Origin: Nocardia acidivorans NBRC 108247
Lineage (GTDB): Bacteria > Actinomycetota > Actinomycetes > Mycobacteriales > Mycobacteriaceae
NCBI RefSeq assembly: GCF_001625085.1
Contig: NZ_BDAW01000026.1
Span: 1-64,000, forward strand
Length of the DNA: 64,000 bases
Reading direction: 5' to 3'
This document shows, piece after piece, positions 1-8,973 of the stretch. Under the pieces are notes generated by a model. That model made no database searches. It was not told where the DNA came from and was given only the letters and a program-made list of their open reading frames with translations. The translations under genes were made by a program, and so were the position numbers. Position 1 is the stretch's first letter. Each line of letters opens with the position of its first letter.

Positions 1-1
1 C

Positions 2-1051
2 GGAGTGAATATTCGCTCGCGGGTTCCGTCCGGGTGCTGCGAGGATCGTTGGATGGGTGGGGATCTCGAAGAGCTGATCATTCGTCGCACGTGCCGTCTG
101 CCCGCGGTCGAAGGGCCGGCGGGCGAGGGAGCGACGGCGGCGCGGCAACCGGATACGCGCTACCCGATCGCCCCGGAGTTGGTGGATCTGGTGCGGGAGA
201 TGATCGATCTCGAGATCACCCGACGTCTGCCGGTCGGTGGCCGCCTGGTCGTCGATCCCGACATCCTGGAGGTCGCGCTGCCCCTGAGCGGTAAGGGAAT
301 CGGCGGTGGCTTCGGCGTTTTGCCGCGCGGTTCCATTACCCGGGTGGAGGGTGAGCTCCTGCGCTTCTTCGTGTACTGGAAGGAGCGGGCGCGGCGCACC
401 GACTTCGATCTCTCCGCGGTAATGCTGGACGGCACGTTCAAGGCGTGCGGGTGGCTGTCGTACACCAATCTCACCGCGATGGGCGGTGTGCACTCCGGTG
501 ATATCACCGAAGCGCCGAACGGTGCGTCGGAGTTCATCGATATCCGGCTCGACGGTGTACCGGCGCAGATGGTGCTGCCGCAGGTGAATGTCTACTCCGG
601 GGAGGGCTTCGAGGAGGTCCTCGAATCGTTCTTCGGCTATATGGCGCGCGATGCGTATCAGCGTGGTCAGCCGTTCGAGCCGCGGACGGTGCGGGCGAAG
701 TCGGAGTTGCGCGGTGCGGGCCGAATCGCCCTGCCGCTGGTGTTCTTCCGGGGCGCGGACGGCTGGCGGGTGAAATGGTTGCACCTGTACCTGTCCGGTG
801 CGCCGGACTTCAATCGGGTGGAGTCCAATCATGTGACCGCCTCGATGCTGGCGCGCGCGGTGGTCGAGCGGGAGTACCTGCACGTCGGCTATCTGGTCGG
901 CCTGATGTCGGCCGGTACGGAGTCGGCGCTGTGGGACGGCGGCCCGATCACCGAGCCGGTGACCTTCATCGGCCTGTCCCGGCCCGAGGGATTGCCCGCC
1001 GGTTCGCAGGTCATCACGCCGGAAAATCTGAGTGACTTGATCCCCGCCTGA
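2..1051 (+). CDS. C-terminal part of a MXAN_6230/SCO0854-type protein with TerD-like region (5' cut by window)
   Basis: The reading frame is open at the first base, so the gene probably starts upstream. If complete, the possible starts are GTG at 5 or ATG at 53. The visible ~350 residues include a stretch (about residues 115-200) with the pattern LRFFVYWKE...DLDLSAVML...YTNL...GGVHSGD. This is the TerD-like signature I associate with the C-terminal half of the long SCO0854/MXAN_6230 family, whose N-terminal RING-like part would lie outside the window. TerD-like domains are calcium-binding stress or chemical-resistance modules. The role of this family is not established. The family call is from recognition, not a search. 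Confidence 0.6.
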   Translation, partial: GVNIRSRVPSGCCEDRWMGGDLEELIIRRTCRLPAVEGPAGEGATAARQPDTRYPIAPELVDLVREMIDLEITRRLPVGGRLVVDPDILEVALPLSGKGIGGGFGVLPRGSITRVEGELLRFFVYWKERARRTDFDLSAVMLDGTFKACGWLSYTNLTAMGGVHSGDITEAPNGASEFIDIRLDGVPAQMVLPQVNVYSGEGFEEVLESFFGYMARDAYQRGQPFEPRTVRAKSELRGAGRIALPLVFFRGADGWRVKWLHLYLSGAPDFNRVESNHVTASMLARAVVEREYLHVGYLVGLMSAGTESALWDGGPITEPVTFIGLSRPEGLPAGSQVITPENLSDLIPA

Positions 1052-1186
1052 CTGTTACGGTGGCACGCGGTGAGGCCATGGAGATGCTTCCTTCTACTCT
1101 CTCTCAAAGAATCCAGTGTCTCCGCTTTCCTCACCGCTCAACGTTTTTCGCACCGCACGGGTGCGAGCCAGGGAAGGGAGCCGGAT

Positions 1187-1279
1187 ATGCGTGTCACGCG
1201 CATCGTCGCTGCCCGCCCTCGCTTCGAGGTGATCCTGGTGTCCTCGCCGGCTCGGTGCCGGCTGCGCGGCCGGTACTGA
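1187..1279 (+). CDS. 30-codon small ORF, possible leader peptide
   Basis: ATG at 1187 has a good ribosome binding site (AGGGAG, about 6 nt upstream) and is followed by 30 codons and TGA. The peptide is basic (eight Arg in 30 residues), starts [16 protein letters not shown] and ends CRLRGRY. It lies 85 nt upstream of the EF-G-like pseudogene on the same strand. Position, size and Arg richness suit a cis-acting leader for a translation-factor or ribosome-protection gene, but this is inference and no alternative RNA pairing was worked out. The rest of 1052-1364 holds no other gene that I can support. Confidence 0.4.
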   Translation: MRVTRIVAARPRFEVILVSSPARCRLRGRY

Positions 1280-1364
1280 GTTACCCGGGCGACCCCGCTG
1301 TATTTCCTGTCGTTCGGGAATCGCGCTGTTCTGTTGACAAGACCAGCACGAAGGACCAAAGACC

Positions 1365-2300
1365 GTGCGTACCAATACTTTCCGACAGTCTCTCGACCAT
1401 GTCCGCAATCTCGGCATTCTCGCGCACGTGGACGCGGGCAAGACGACGGTCCGAGCGGATGCTCTTCCTCGCCGATATGACGCATAGGACCGGTGAGGTG
1501 CACGACGGCACGACCGTCACCGATTTCGATCCGCAGGAGCGCGAGCGCGGGATCACCATCTTCGCGGCGGCGGTGGCGTGTGAGTGGAACGGTCATCGGT
1601 TCACGGTGATCGATACCCCCGGGCACGTGGACTTCTCCGATGAGGTCGAGCGGTCGCTGCGCGTACTCGACGGTGCGATAGCGGTTTTCGATGTTGTTGC
1701 GGGCGTGGAGTCGCAGAGTGAATCGGTCTGGCGGCGGGCGGACCGGTATGGCGTACCGCGGATCGCGTTCGTGAACAAGATGGATCGGGTCGGAGCCGAC
1801 TTCGGGGCGGCGGTCGATTCGATCCGGGATCGATTGCATCCGGCGGGAGTCCCGATTCAGCTGCCGATCGGCATGGCGGACGGGTTCACCGGCGTGGTGG
1901 AACTTGTTCGCATGCGGGCACTCACGTGGGCGGCGGGTACGTCGACGGCCGGTGTGATTCCGGACGGGCTCGCCGAGCTGCTCGCCAGGCGCGTGTCGAG
2001 CTGGAAGAAGCTGTGGCCGAACGTCATTCGGCCGCACTCGATGAGTTCTCCGCGCGCTCGGGGCTCTCCGGCGCGACGCTCGCGCGGGCGCTGCGCGACC
2101 TCACCCTGACCGGTGCGGTGGTGCCGGTGCTGTGCGGTGCGGCGTACCGGAATATCGGTGTCGAGCCGGTGCTGGACGCTGTCGTGGACTATCTGCCCTC
2201 GCCGCTGGATCGGCCTCCGGTGCGCGGTGACGGCTTCGAGTTGGCGGCGGATCCGGCGGAATCGCTTGCGGCACTGGTGTTCAAGGTAGCGACTGCGCGA
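1365..2300 (+). pseudogene. Elongation factor G-like GTPase, frameshifted and truncated
   Basis: GTG at 1365 (AAGGA ribosome site upstream) opens a frame whose G1 motif reads [15 protein letters not shown]. At about 1450 the frame is lost and hits TAG near 1486. The homologous reading resumes one frame over with ERMLFLADM...[35 protein letters not shown] and FVNKMDR (G2-G4 motifs). A second frame change near 1985-1990 returns to the first frame ([11 protein letters not shown]...[29 protein letters not shown]). Similarity stops at FKVAT (about 2295), where EF-G domain II would begin, so domains II-V are missing. The motifs are closer to an actinobacterial EF-G paralogue (FusA2 type) than to OtrA/TetM. 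It is a remnant of a translation GTPase or ribosome-protection-like gene. Confidence 0.85.
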
Positions 2301-2341
2301 GCAGTTGCGACCCATTGCCGCACACCGGATTCCGGAGTGAA

Positions 2342-3187
2342 TCACTTCACCAGGATGGCTCGGGTGTAGAGCAGGGAGAAGCCGCGGCGCTGGGCGTTCT
2401 GCTGGGATTTGGAGCCGGGCTGGGTGGTGATGGTGGCGATATCGCAGCCCGCCGCGGCGGCGATGGTGAGGCGGTAGGACAGCAGTGCGGATTGGATGCC
2501 TTGTCTGCGGTGGGCGGGAAGGGTGGTGGCGCCGGTGAGTTGGGCTATCCCCTGGGAGATGCGCATGCTCGCGACGCCCGCTATGGCATCGCGGCGGATG
2601 GCGGCATAGCGCTGTACTCCGGCGGCGGCGGTGAGGTCGCGCATGGCGTCGGCGAGGATCTCGCGCGGGAACTGCTCGTGCGAGACGACGCCCTGGGTGT
2701 CCGGATGTGCGAATCCGTCGGTGACGATATCGAGCCAGACCTCGAATTCCGCTGCCCCACTGGGCCTTATCTCGATGTCCTGTGCGGTGCTGGGTTCCAG
2801 CGGTGCGGTCAGGTCGAGTCCGAGGACATTCTCGTAGGAGATGAGCCGATATCCGCGCCCGGTGAGGAGTTCGGCGATTCCGGGATCGCCGAGGTGCGCG
2901 AGTTCGACCTGAACCGGGGCGTCACGGACGGCGTACTGCTTCTCCAACGACTCGAATTCGGCCGTCTCGGGGACGCCGTCGAAACCGAGTCCGGCGATCT
3001 TGTTGAGCGGGGAGCCCATGGCGGCGAAGGAGGCCACACCGCCGCCGATGGGGATGACGAATCCCGCTTCGTCGCCGAGGCGGTCGGCGGCGGCCGCACT
3101 GCCGGTGGTGATCAATTCCGTCTCGACCCGCTCGATGCGCGCGCCGAGCTCGACGCTACAGAACAGGGGACCGCGCTCGCTTGCCAT
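2342..3187 (-). CDS. GNAT family N-acetyltransferase
   Basis: 281 residues. The C-terminal half has the acetyl-CoA-binding motif A region ([14 protein letters not shown], about residues 227-240) preceded by [19 protein letters not shown] and followed by a predicted beta-bulge ([18 protein letters not shown]), the usual GNAT order. The N-terminal 120 residues look like a degenerate second GNAT-type fold. Substrate unknown. It is convergent with the broken EF-G gene and its 3' end abuts the point where that gene is truncated. The ATG at 3187 is 80 nt from the divergent HAD gene. Confidence 0.8.
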   Translation of the reverse strand: MASERGPLFCSVELGARIERVETELITTGSAAAADRLGDEAGFVIPIGGGVASFAAMGSPLNKIAGLGFDGVPETAEFESLEKQYAVRDAPVQVELAHLGDPGIAELLTGRGYRLISYENVLGLDLTAPLEPSTAQDIEIRPSGAAEFEVWLDIVTDGFAHPDTQGVVSHEQFPREILADAMRDLTAAAGVQRYAAIRRDAIAGVASMRISQGIAQLTGATTLPAHRRQGIQSALLSYRLTIAAAAGCDIATITTQPGSKSQQNAQRRGFSLLYTRAILVK

Positions 3188-3267
3188 GCGACCGAGCCTA
3201 GTTCGCCGGTCAACGCCTTTTCGGAGCCGAAAAAGCGGCGCTGTGTCGCGAACCGTAGGGTCGTGGC

Positions 3268-3915
3268 GTGGCCTTTGATCAAGTGGGCGGTGGCCCGAAC
3301 GGACTGGTCGTCGGGTTCGACCTGGATATGACGCTGATCGATTCCCGCCCCGGCATTGCCGCGGTCTGGGACGCGGTCGCCGCCGAGACCGGGGTGCCGA
3401 TCGACTCCGAGCTGGTGGTGTCCCGGTTGGGTCCGCCGCTGGCGGTGGAGGCGGCCGAATGGTTCCCGGAGGCGCGGGTGCCCGATGTGGTGGCGCTGTA
3501 CCGCAGGCTGTATCCGGGATTGGCGATCACGCCGAGCGATGACCTGCCCGGGGTGGTGGAGTCCCTGGCGGCCGTGCACGCGGCGGGCGGCAAGGTGCTG
3601 GTGATCACGGCCAAGAACGGTCCGCACGCGCGGCTGCATCTCGATCATCTCGGCCTCGAGGTCGATGATCTGGTGGGCGGCGCATGGGCCGAGGAGAAGG
3701 GTGTGGTGCTGCGCGAGCACGGCGCGTCCATCTATGTCGGTGATCATCTCGGTGATGTGCGCGCGGCCAAGGTCGCCGATGCGGTGTCGGTCGCGGTGAC
3801 CACCGGTCCCTATGCGGCCGAGGAGCTTTCGGCCGAGGGCGCGGATGTGGTGCTGGCCGATCTCACCGAGTTCCCGGCCTGGTTGCGGGCCCACTTGGAT
3901 TCATCCCATCTTTGA
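3268..3915 (+). CDS. HAD-superfamily hydrolase (phosphoglycolate phosphatase-like)
   Basis: 215 residues with all four HAD motifs: motif I GFDLDMTLIDS (nucleophile Asp near residue 18), motif II VITAKN, motif III Lys near WAEEKG, and motif IV YVGDHLGDVRAAK. The helical cap sits between motifs I and II, as in class C1 phosphatases. The start is taken as GTG 3268. It probably hydrolyses a small phosphomonoester, but the substrate cannot be read from sequence. Alone on its strand, 96 nt before the next operon. Confidence 0.85.
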   Translation: MAFDQVGGGPNGLVVGFDLDMTLIDSRPGIAAVWDAVAAETGVPIDSELVVSRLGPPLAVEAAEWFPEARVPDVVALYRRLYPGLAITPSDDLPGVVESLAAVHAAGGKVLVITAKNGPHARLHLDHLGLEVDDLVGGAWAEEKGVVLREHGASIYVGDHLGDVRAAKVADAVSVAVTTGPYAAEELSAEGADVVLADLTEFPAWLRAHLDSSHL

Positions 3916-4011
3916 TTTCACGCTGATTAGAATGGTGTTCGCGCACCGCTGACCTCGATACCTTTGCGCTTCCACGCCCGGCAGCGGCGTCGGTGAGTGC
4001 AGAGGAATCAG

Positions 4012-5166
4012 ATGAGCGAGCAGTGGTCCGGGTCGCGTCGGCTTCGGGTTGTGGTGGGTGTCGCGTCCGCGGCCATGGTGGCGGGGTTGGTGTCCGCGTG
4101 TGGGGGATCCGCCGAGAACAGCGGTGACACGGTGTACTTCGGTGTCTCCGGGCCGAAGTCCGGGACGTCGGCGGAATACGGGCGGCTCTGGCAGCAGGGC
4201 TTCGACCTGGCCCTGGACGAGATCAACGCCGCGGGCGGCATCAATGGCAAGAAGGTCGAATTGAAGTGGGAGGATTCGCAATCCGACCCGAAGCAGACCG
4301 TGCCGATCGCCACCAAGTTCGTCGGCGACAAGTCCATTATCGCCGAGCTCGGCGACTTCTCCTCGCCCGCGTCGATCGCCGCGTCGCCGGTGTACAACCG
4401 GGGCAAGCTGGTGCAGTACGGCTTCACCAATTCGGCGGTGGATTTCACCAAGGGCGGCGACTATTCGTGGAGTCCGTCCATCACCACGGACGTGTACCAG
4501 GAGCGCAATGCGCAGTGGGTGCTGGCCAAGGCCAAGAAGGTTTCCGTGGTCTACCTCGAAACCGACTGGGGTAAGCAGTCTTTCAAGTTCTTCGAGCAGT
4601 TCGCGCGGGAGAAGGGCATCGAGATCGCCTACTCCTCGGCGATCCTGCCGGATTCGCAGGACTTCCGGCCGGTGCTGATCAAGGGCCGCGATGCGAATCC
4701 GGAGGCGTTCGTGCACCTGGGTTACGGCCCGGACGGCGCGCTGATCGTCAAACAGTTGCGTGATGTCGGGTACGACGGTCCGTTCTTCGGCGGTCAGAAC
4801 ACCCCGCAGTTCATTCAGCTGGCGGGCACCTCCGCCGAGGGCGACATTGTGAACGGCATCTACTCGCCGTCGGATACCACGCCGAAGGTGCAGAGCTTCA
4901 CGACCAAGTTCCGGGATAAGTTCAAGACCGATCCGGGCGATTTCAACGTGTACGCCTATGACGCGCTCAATGTGCTGGTGAAGGCCGCGAAGTACGGCGG
5001 CGCCACCCGCGAGGGCGTGCTGAAGGGGCTGCGCGAGGTCAAGGATTTCGACGGAATCGGCTTGGGCACCTTCGCATTCGACCAGCAGACGCGACGGCCG
5101 AGCGGAGTCAAGCCGATCGAACTGGTGTTGAAGAACGGCTCATTCGTGCCGACCGGCAATAAGTAG
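4012..5166 (+). CDS. Branched-chain amino acid-type ABC transporter substrate-binding lipoprotein
   Basis: The start is set at ATG 4012 because AGAGGAA at 4001-4007 is correctly spaced for it; a GTG at 3997 is also in frame. The 384-residue product has a basic N-terminus, a hydrophobic stretch and lipobox LVSAC with Cys30, so it is a membrane-anchored extracellular lipoprotein. The mature part is a type I periplasmic-binding (LivJ/Peripla_BP_6) protein: FGVSGPKSG...GFDLALDEINAAGGINGKKVEL near the N-terminus and ...FNVYAYDALNVLVKAA near the end. First gene of an operon with permease and ATPase genes spaced 5 nt or overlapping. The ligand could be a branched amino acid, amide or aromatic compound. 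The linked oxidoreductase genes suggest a non-standard nutrient. Confidence 0.9.
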   Translation: MSEQWSGSRRLRVVVGVASAAMVAGLVSACGGSAENSGDTVYFGVSGPKSGTSAEYGRLWQQGFDLALDEINAAGGINGKKVELKWEDSQSDPKQTVPIATKFVGDKSIIAELGDFSSPASIAASPVYNRGKLVQYGFTNSAVDFTKGGDYSWSPSITTDVYQERNAQWVLAKAKKVSVVYLETDWGKQSFKFFEQFAREKGIEIAYSSAILPDSQDFRPVLIKGRDANPEAFVHLGYGPDGALIVKQLRDVGYDGPFFGGQNTPQFIQLAGTSAEGDIVNGIYSPSDTTPKVQSFTTKFRDKFKTDPGDFNVYAYDALNVLVKAAKYGGATREGVLKGLREVKDFDGIGLGTFAFDQQTRRPSGVKPIELVLKNGSFVPTGNK

Positions 5167-5171
5167 CCGGG

Positions 5172-7007
5172 ATGTTCGACACGCTCATCGCGGGTCTGGT
5201 GCACGGCAATGCGTACGCGCTCGTCGCCGTGGGCATCACCCTCATCTTCGGGGTCGGCAATGTCATCAACTTCGCGCACGGTGCGATTTTCGCGTTCGGT
5301 TCGGTGCTGGGCTGGTGGCTGATCGCCCAGCACGGGGTGCCGCTGTGGGCGGCGCTCATCGCGGTGGTCGGCGTGACGGCGCTGGTCGGGGTCGGCATCG
5401 ATGTGCTGGCGGTGCGTCCGCTGCGGCGCGCCCCGGCCATCGCGGCCCTGTTGGCCACGGTGGCCGTCGGCCTGATCATCGAGAACGTGGTGGCGCTGGT
5501 GTTCGGGCCGGATACCCGGCCGTTCCCGCAGGTGCTGTCCACCAATAACTTTCAGGTCGGCGGGGTGCGGTTCGGCACTTCCGATGTGGTCATGTTCGGC
5601 ATTACCGTCTTGGTGATGGCCGGGCTGTGGGCCTTCCTGCGCTTCGGCCGCTACGGTCTCGCCATTCGCGCCACCGCGCAGGATCCCGATGCCGCCGCGC
5701 AAATGGGCATCAGCGTCGGGCGGATTCAATCGCTGGCGTTCGCCATCGCGTCCGGGCTGGGCGGGCTGGCGGGTATCTTCGTCGGGCTGTACAACTCGAA
5801 TATCTCCCCGACCAGCGGCGGAGTCGTCGGTATGACCGGATTCGTCGCGGCCACCATCGGTGGGCTGGGGTCGATTCCCGGTGCGGTGCTTGGTGGTTTC
5901 GTGCTCGGCCTGGTGGAGGCGTTCGGCGTCTACACCTTCGGTGACGGTTACCGGGATCTGATCACCTTCGGCCTGCTGGTGGTGTTCCTGGTGCTGCGCC
6001 CCGGTGGCCTGCTGGCGCGGCCGCCCGCCATCGAATCCGAGCCGTTGACCGGGACCTTCCTGGGTTCCGGGCGGCAGTGGAATATCCGATGGTGGCAGGC
6101 GCTGATCGCGTTCTCCGTGGTGGGACTGCTCATTCCGGCTGTCTCGAACGACTACGGCATTTCGGTGGGCACGCAGATCGTGGCGTACGCCATCATCGCG
6201 GTGTCGATGACGCTGGTCGCCGGATCGGCGGGGCAATTGGCCATCGGTCAGGCCGGGCCGATCGCCATCGGCGCGTATACCTCCGCGGTGCTGACGGTTT
6301 CGCACGGCTGGGCCTTCCTGCCCGCGATTATCGTGGCGGGAATCGTCGCGGCCGTGGTGTCCTCGGTGCTCGCCGCGCCGCTCTGGCGACTCGGCGGGCA
6401 TTACGTGGCCATCGCCACCCTGGGCATCGGCATTGTGACGGTGGCGTTGATCCGCAATTGGGAATCGGTGACGCGCGGGAGCTACGGGATCTTCGGGATT
6501 CCGGCGCCCGAACTGTTCGGCTTCGAATTCACCACGCACACACAGATTTTCCAGCTGGAGCTGGTGGTATTGGGTATCACCCTGGCCGTGATTCTCGGGG
6601 TGCAGCGCTCGCGCTTGGGCACCGCCATCCGGGCCATCGGCGCGGACGAGGTGGCGGCGCGTTCGGCCGGTGTGCCGGTGCGCGATTACAAGGCGCTGGC
6701 CTTCGCGCTGGCGGCGTTCTTCTCCGGAATCGGCGGTGCGCTGCTGGCGCACCAGTATTCGTATATCGATCCGACGGTATTCAATCTGCCGATGTCATTG
6801 CTGGTGGTGACGATTCTGGTGCTCGGCGGGACCGCATCGCCCTACGGTGCGGTACTCGGCGCGGCGGTGCTGATCGGGGTTCCGGAGGCGTTGCGGCTCG
6901 CGCCGGAACTGCGAATCGTGCTCTACGGCTTGGTTTTGCTGCTGGTCGTGCGGTTCCGGCCGCAGGGCATTCTGGTGAGGAGGGAACGTGTCCGAGTCAC
7001 AGCCTGA
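5172..7007 (+). CDS. Fused LivH-LivM ABC transporter permease
   Basis: 611 residues, twice the usual permease size. Residues 1 to about 290 are a LivH-type domain (start FDTLIAGLVHGNAYALVAVG, then NVINFAHG and the GLGGLAG...GGLGSIPGAVLGG region). Residues about 305-605 are a LivM-type domain (MTLVAGSAGQLAIGQAG, then LGGTASPYGAVLGAAVLIGVPE). Both halves are strongly hydrophobic. One polypeptide therefore supplies the whole membrane pore for the LivG/LivF ATPases encoded next. It starts 5 nt after the binding-protein gene and overlaps livG by 20 nt. Confidence 0.9.
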   Translation: MFDTLIAGLVHGNAYALVAVGITLIFGVGNVINFAHGAIFAFGSVLGWWLIAQHGVPLWAALIAVVGVTALVGVGIDVLAVRPLRRAPAIAALLATVAVGLIIENVVALVFGPDTRPFPQVLSTNNFQVGGVRFGTSDVVMFGITVLVMAGLWAFLRFGRYGLAIRATAQDPDAAAQMGISVGRIQSLAFAIASGLGGLAGIFVGLYNSNISPTSGGVVGMTGFVAATIGGLGSIPGAVLGGFVLGLVEAFGVYTFGDGYRDLITFGLLVVFLVLRPGGLLARPPAIESEPLTGTFLGSGRQWNIRWWQALIAFSVVGLLIPAVSNDYGISVGTQIVAYAIIAVSMTLVAGSAGQLAIGQAGPIAIGAYTSAVLTVSHGWAFLPAIIVAGIVAAVVSSVLAAPLWRLGGHYVAIATLGIGIVTVALIRNWESVTRGSYGIFGIPAPELFGFEFTTHTQIFQLELVVLGITLAVILGVQRSRLGTAIRAIGADEVAARSAGVPVRDYKALAFALAAFFSGIGGALLAHQYSYIDPTVFNLPMSLLVVTILVLGGTASPYGAVLGAAVLIGVPEALRLAPELRIVLYGLVLLLVVRFRPQGILVRRERVRVTA

Positions 7008-7902
7008 GCCGGTCTTGACGGTCAAGGGTCTGCGACGTTCGTTCGGTGGTGTGAAAGCTGTGGATGGATTCGAAATCGCCATCGCGGCGGGCGAATTCGT
7101 CTCGATCATCGGACCCAATGGTTCCGGGAAATCGACCACGGTCAATCTGATCTCCGGGGTGCTGAAGCCGGACGGCGGCGAGATTCTGGTGCGGGGCAGG
7201 CGGATTCGCGCCGGACGCCCGGAGGCGGCGGCCGCGGCGGGGATCGCGCGCACCTTCCAGAACGGCCGGGTGTTCGGCAATATGACCGTCCGCGAGAATG
7301 TGGATGTCGGTTTGCAGACCACCCTGCGGGCGTCGCGCCCGCTGCGTGCGCTGGCGGGAATTCCCCTGCTGCGCTGGGTCTCGCTGCTCGCGGAGCTGTT
7401 CGTCGCGCTCGTCCCGACGCGGGCCGTGCGCGCCGAGCGCGTGGACTCGTCCGCGCGCATCGATGCGCAGATCACCCGCTTTCAGGAGCGGCTCGGCCCG
7501 CGCGTCGACGATCCCGCGTACACGCTCTCGTACGCCAACCGCAGGCGGACCGAGATCGCGCGCGCCCTCGCGCTCGAACCCGATCTACTGCTCCTGGATG
7601 AACCCGCGGCCGGGATGAATCAGACCGAAACCGCCGAAATCGGCAGGCAACTCGCCGAATTGAAGGCGCAGGGCCACACGGTCCTGCTGGTCGAACACAA
7701 GATGGACCTGGTGCACGATCTGTCCGACCGCGTCCTGGTACTGGACGAGGGCCGGGTCATCGCGGAGGGCACCCCCGATGAGGTGCTCCTGGATCCGCGC
7801 GTGATCGAGGCGTACCTCGGCCGCAGCCGGGCCGGGCGGACAGCCGAATCCGCGGCGGTGGCCGGTACGCCGGTCGAGGAGAAGGTGACCGCCGATGCCT
7901 GA
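6988..7902 (+). CDS. ABC transporter ATP-binding protein, LivG-like
   Basis: 304 residues. Walker A is GPNGSGKST at about residues 42-50, and the LivG-specific arm follows (GIARTFQNGRVFGNMTVRENV). The signature region is degenerate (LSYANRRRTEIARAL instead of LSGGQ, as is common in LivG), followed by Walker B LLLLDEPAAGMN and the switch His in VEHKMD. GTG start at 6988 lies inside the permease gene after a purine-rich site (AGGAGGGAA), which supports translational coupling. Cytoplasmic ATPase subunit of the importer. Confidence 0.9.
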   Translation: MSESQPEPVLTVKGLRRSFGGVKAVDGFEIAIAAGEFVSIIGPNGSGKSTTVNLISGVLKPDGGEILVRGRRIRAGRPEAAAAAGIARTFQNGRVFGNMTVRENVDVGLQTTLRASRPLRALAGIPLLRWVSLLAELFVALVPTRAVRAERVDSSARIDAQITRFQERLGPRVDDPAYTLSYANRRRTEIARALALEPDLLLLDEPAAGMNQTETAEIGRQLAELKAQGHTVLLVEHKMDLVHDLSDRVLVLDEGRVIAEGTPDEVLLDPRVIEAYLGRSRAGRTAESAAVAGTPVEEKVTADA

Positions 7903-8671
7903 CGCCGATATCTCCGGCGCGCGTACGAGTTTCGACGCGAGCGCCGAACCCATTCTCGAATTCGACCGGGTGGTGGTGCATTACGGGGCGTCGCGCGCCT
8001 TGAACGAAGTGTCGCTGCGGGTTCGACCGGGTGAGATCGTTTCCCTGCTGGGCGGCAATGCCTCCGGGAAATCGACGACCATGAAGACGGCGCTCGGACT
8101 GCTGAAGCCCAGCTCCGGCGCGGTGCGCATCGACGGCGTGGAGGTGAGCGGTACCCCGCCGTCCACGCGCATCAGGGCGGGGCTGGCCTCGGTTCCGGAG
8201 GCGCGCCGGGTATTTCCCGCCATGACCGTCCAGGAGAACCTCTTCGTCGGAGGCTATATCCGCAAGGAACGCCGCTCGATCCTGGCGGCGCGCGCCGCGG
8301 AAATGTTCGAGCACTTCCCGCGCCTGGCCGAACGCCGAGGTCAACGGGCGGGCACGCTGTCGGGCGGAGAGCAGCAGATGCTGGCCTTCGCACGCGCGCT
8401 CATGAGCAAGCCGCGGCTCATCTGCATGGACGAGCCCACCATGGGCCTGTCGCCGAAGTTCGTGGACCGGGTGCTCGACGAAATCGCCCGGCTCAACCGG
8501 GAATTGGGCCTGGCGATCTTGATCGTCGAACAGCAGGCCGAACTGGCGCTGAGTATCGCGCACACCGCGAATGTGCTGCGCACCGGTGAGATCGTGCTGC
8601 ACGGGCCCGCCGATGAACTCATCGGCGATCCGGCCGTCCGCGATGCCTACCTGGGAAAGGCGACCGTATGA
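7895..8671 (+). CDS. ABC transporter ATP-binding protein, LivF-like
   Basis: 258 residues. Walker A is GGNASGKST (about residues 52-60), signature LSGGEQQML, Walker B ICMDEPTMGLS and switch His region VEQQ, all in LivF order. The start overlaps livG by 8 nt and the end overlaps the next small gene by ATGA at 8668-8671. Second ATPase of the importer. Confidence 0.9.
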   Translation: MPDADISGARTSFDASAEPILEFDRVVVHYGASRALNEVSLRVRPGEIVSLLGGNASGKSTTMKTALGLLKPSSGAVRIDGVEVSGTPPSTRIRAGLASVPEARRVFPAMTVQENLFVGGYIRKERRSILAARAAEMFEHFPRLAERRGQRAGTLSGGEQQMLAFARALMSKPRLICMDEPTMGLSPKFVDRVLDEIARLNRELGLAILIVEQQAELALSIAHTANVLRTGEIVLHGPADELIGDPAVRDAYLGKATV

Positions 8672-8973
8672 AGCGCCCTTCGGCGGCGTGCGATCGCATC
8701 GCGAGGAGGTCCACGGTCGCGTGCCCGATCACCCGGATGGGCAAGCGCACCCACTCGCGCGCGGTCATCAACGCGCGCCCGGTCACCGGCACCGGTCCGC
8801 GCCCGGTCACCGGCACCGGTCCGCGCCCGGTCACCGGCCCGTATGTGGTCACCGGCCCGTACGCGGTCACCCGCACGTACGCGGTCACAAGCACGTACGC
8901 GGTCACCCGCACGCACGCGGTCACCCCGGCGTGCGGGGACGATCTCGCGCACTCAAGGCAGGAGGCGGTATGA
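8668..8973 (+). CDS. 101-residue repeat protein bridging livF and the monooxygenase gene
   Basis: No known family recognised. ATG 8668 overlaps the livF stop (ATGA 8668-8671), and its TGA at 8971-8973 overlaps the ATG of the next gene (ATGA 8970-8973). Double overlap, an upstream GGGAAAGG and near-uniform G/C at third codon positions argue that it is translated. The N-terminal 35 residues are basic and unremarkable. Residues about 37-90 are tandem repeats: two 8-residue units of the type RPVTGTGP, then 6-residue units of the type AVTRTY. It is a small Thr/Val/Arg-rich, low-complexity polypeptide without a signal peptide or membrane segment. Repeat unit lengths in DNA are multiples of three, so copy changes would keep frame. 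Function unknown. The alternative is that the segment is only a minisatellite between two coupled genes. Confidence 0.5.
   Translation: MKRPSAACDRIARRSTVACPITRMGKRTHSRAVINARPVTGTGPRPVTGTGPRPVTGPYVVTGPYAVTRTYAVTSTYAVTRTHAVTPACGDDLAHSRQEAV
8781..8936 (+). repeat. Minisatellite: 24-bp x2 then 18-bp x6 tandem repeat
   Basis: GGTCAC recurs at 8781, 8805, 8829, 8847, 8865, 8883, 8901 and 8919, so spacings are 24, 24, 18, 18, 18, 18 and 18. The 24-bp units are nearly identical; the 18-bp units drift (GCGGTCACCCGCACGTAC type). The array lies within the small ORF at 8668-8973. The unit shape and absence of unique spacers exclude CRISPR. Confidence 0.9.

Noticed and set aside
1365-2300. Functional tetracycline-resistance (OtrA/TetM-type) gene
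   Set aside because: Frame is broken twice and domains II-V are missing; motifs are nearer EF-G paralogues.
4956-6752. Long minus-strand ORF of 598 codons
   Set aside because: It is antisense to the livHM gene, rich in Arg/His/Gln/Asp as expected of a shadow in high-GC DNA, with no recognisable motifs.
8781-8936. CRISPR-like regular repeats
   Set aside because: Units are contiguous 24- and 18-bp tandem copies without unique spacers, and no cas genes are present.
8571-8969. N-terminal extension of the monooxygenase through the repeat array
   Set aside because: The frame is open, but GGAGG at 8961 and the family start place translation at ATG 8970; the extension is His/Gly/Arg-rich shadow sequence.
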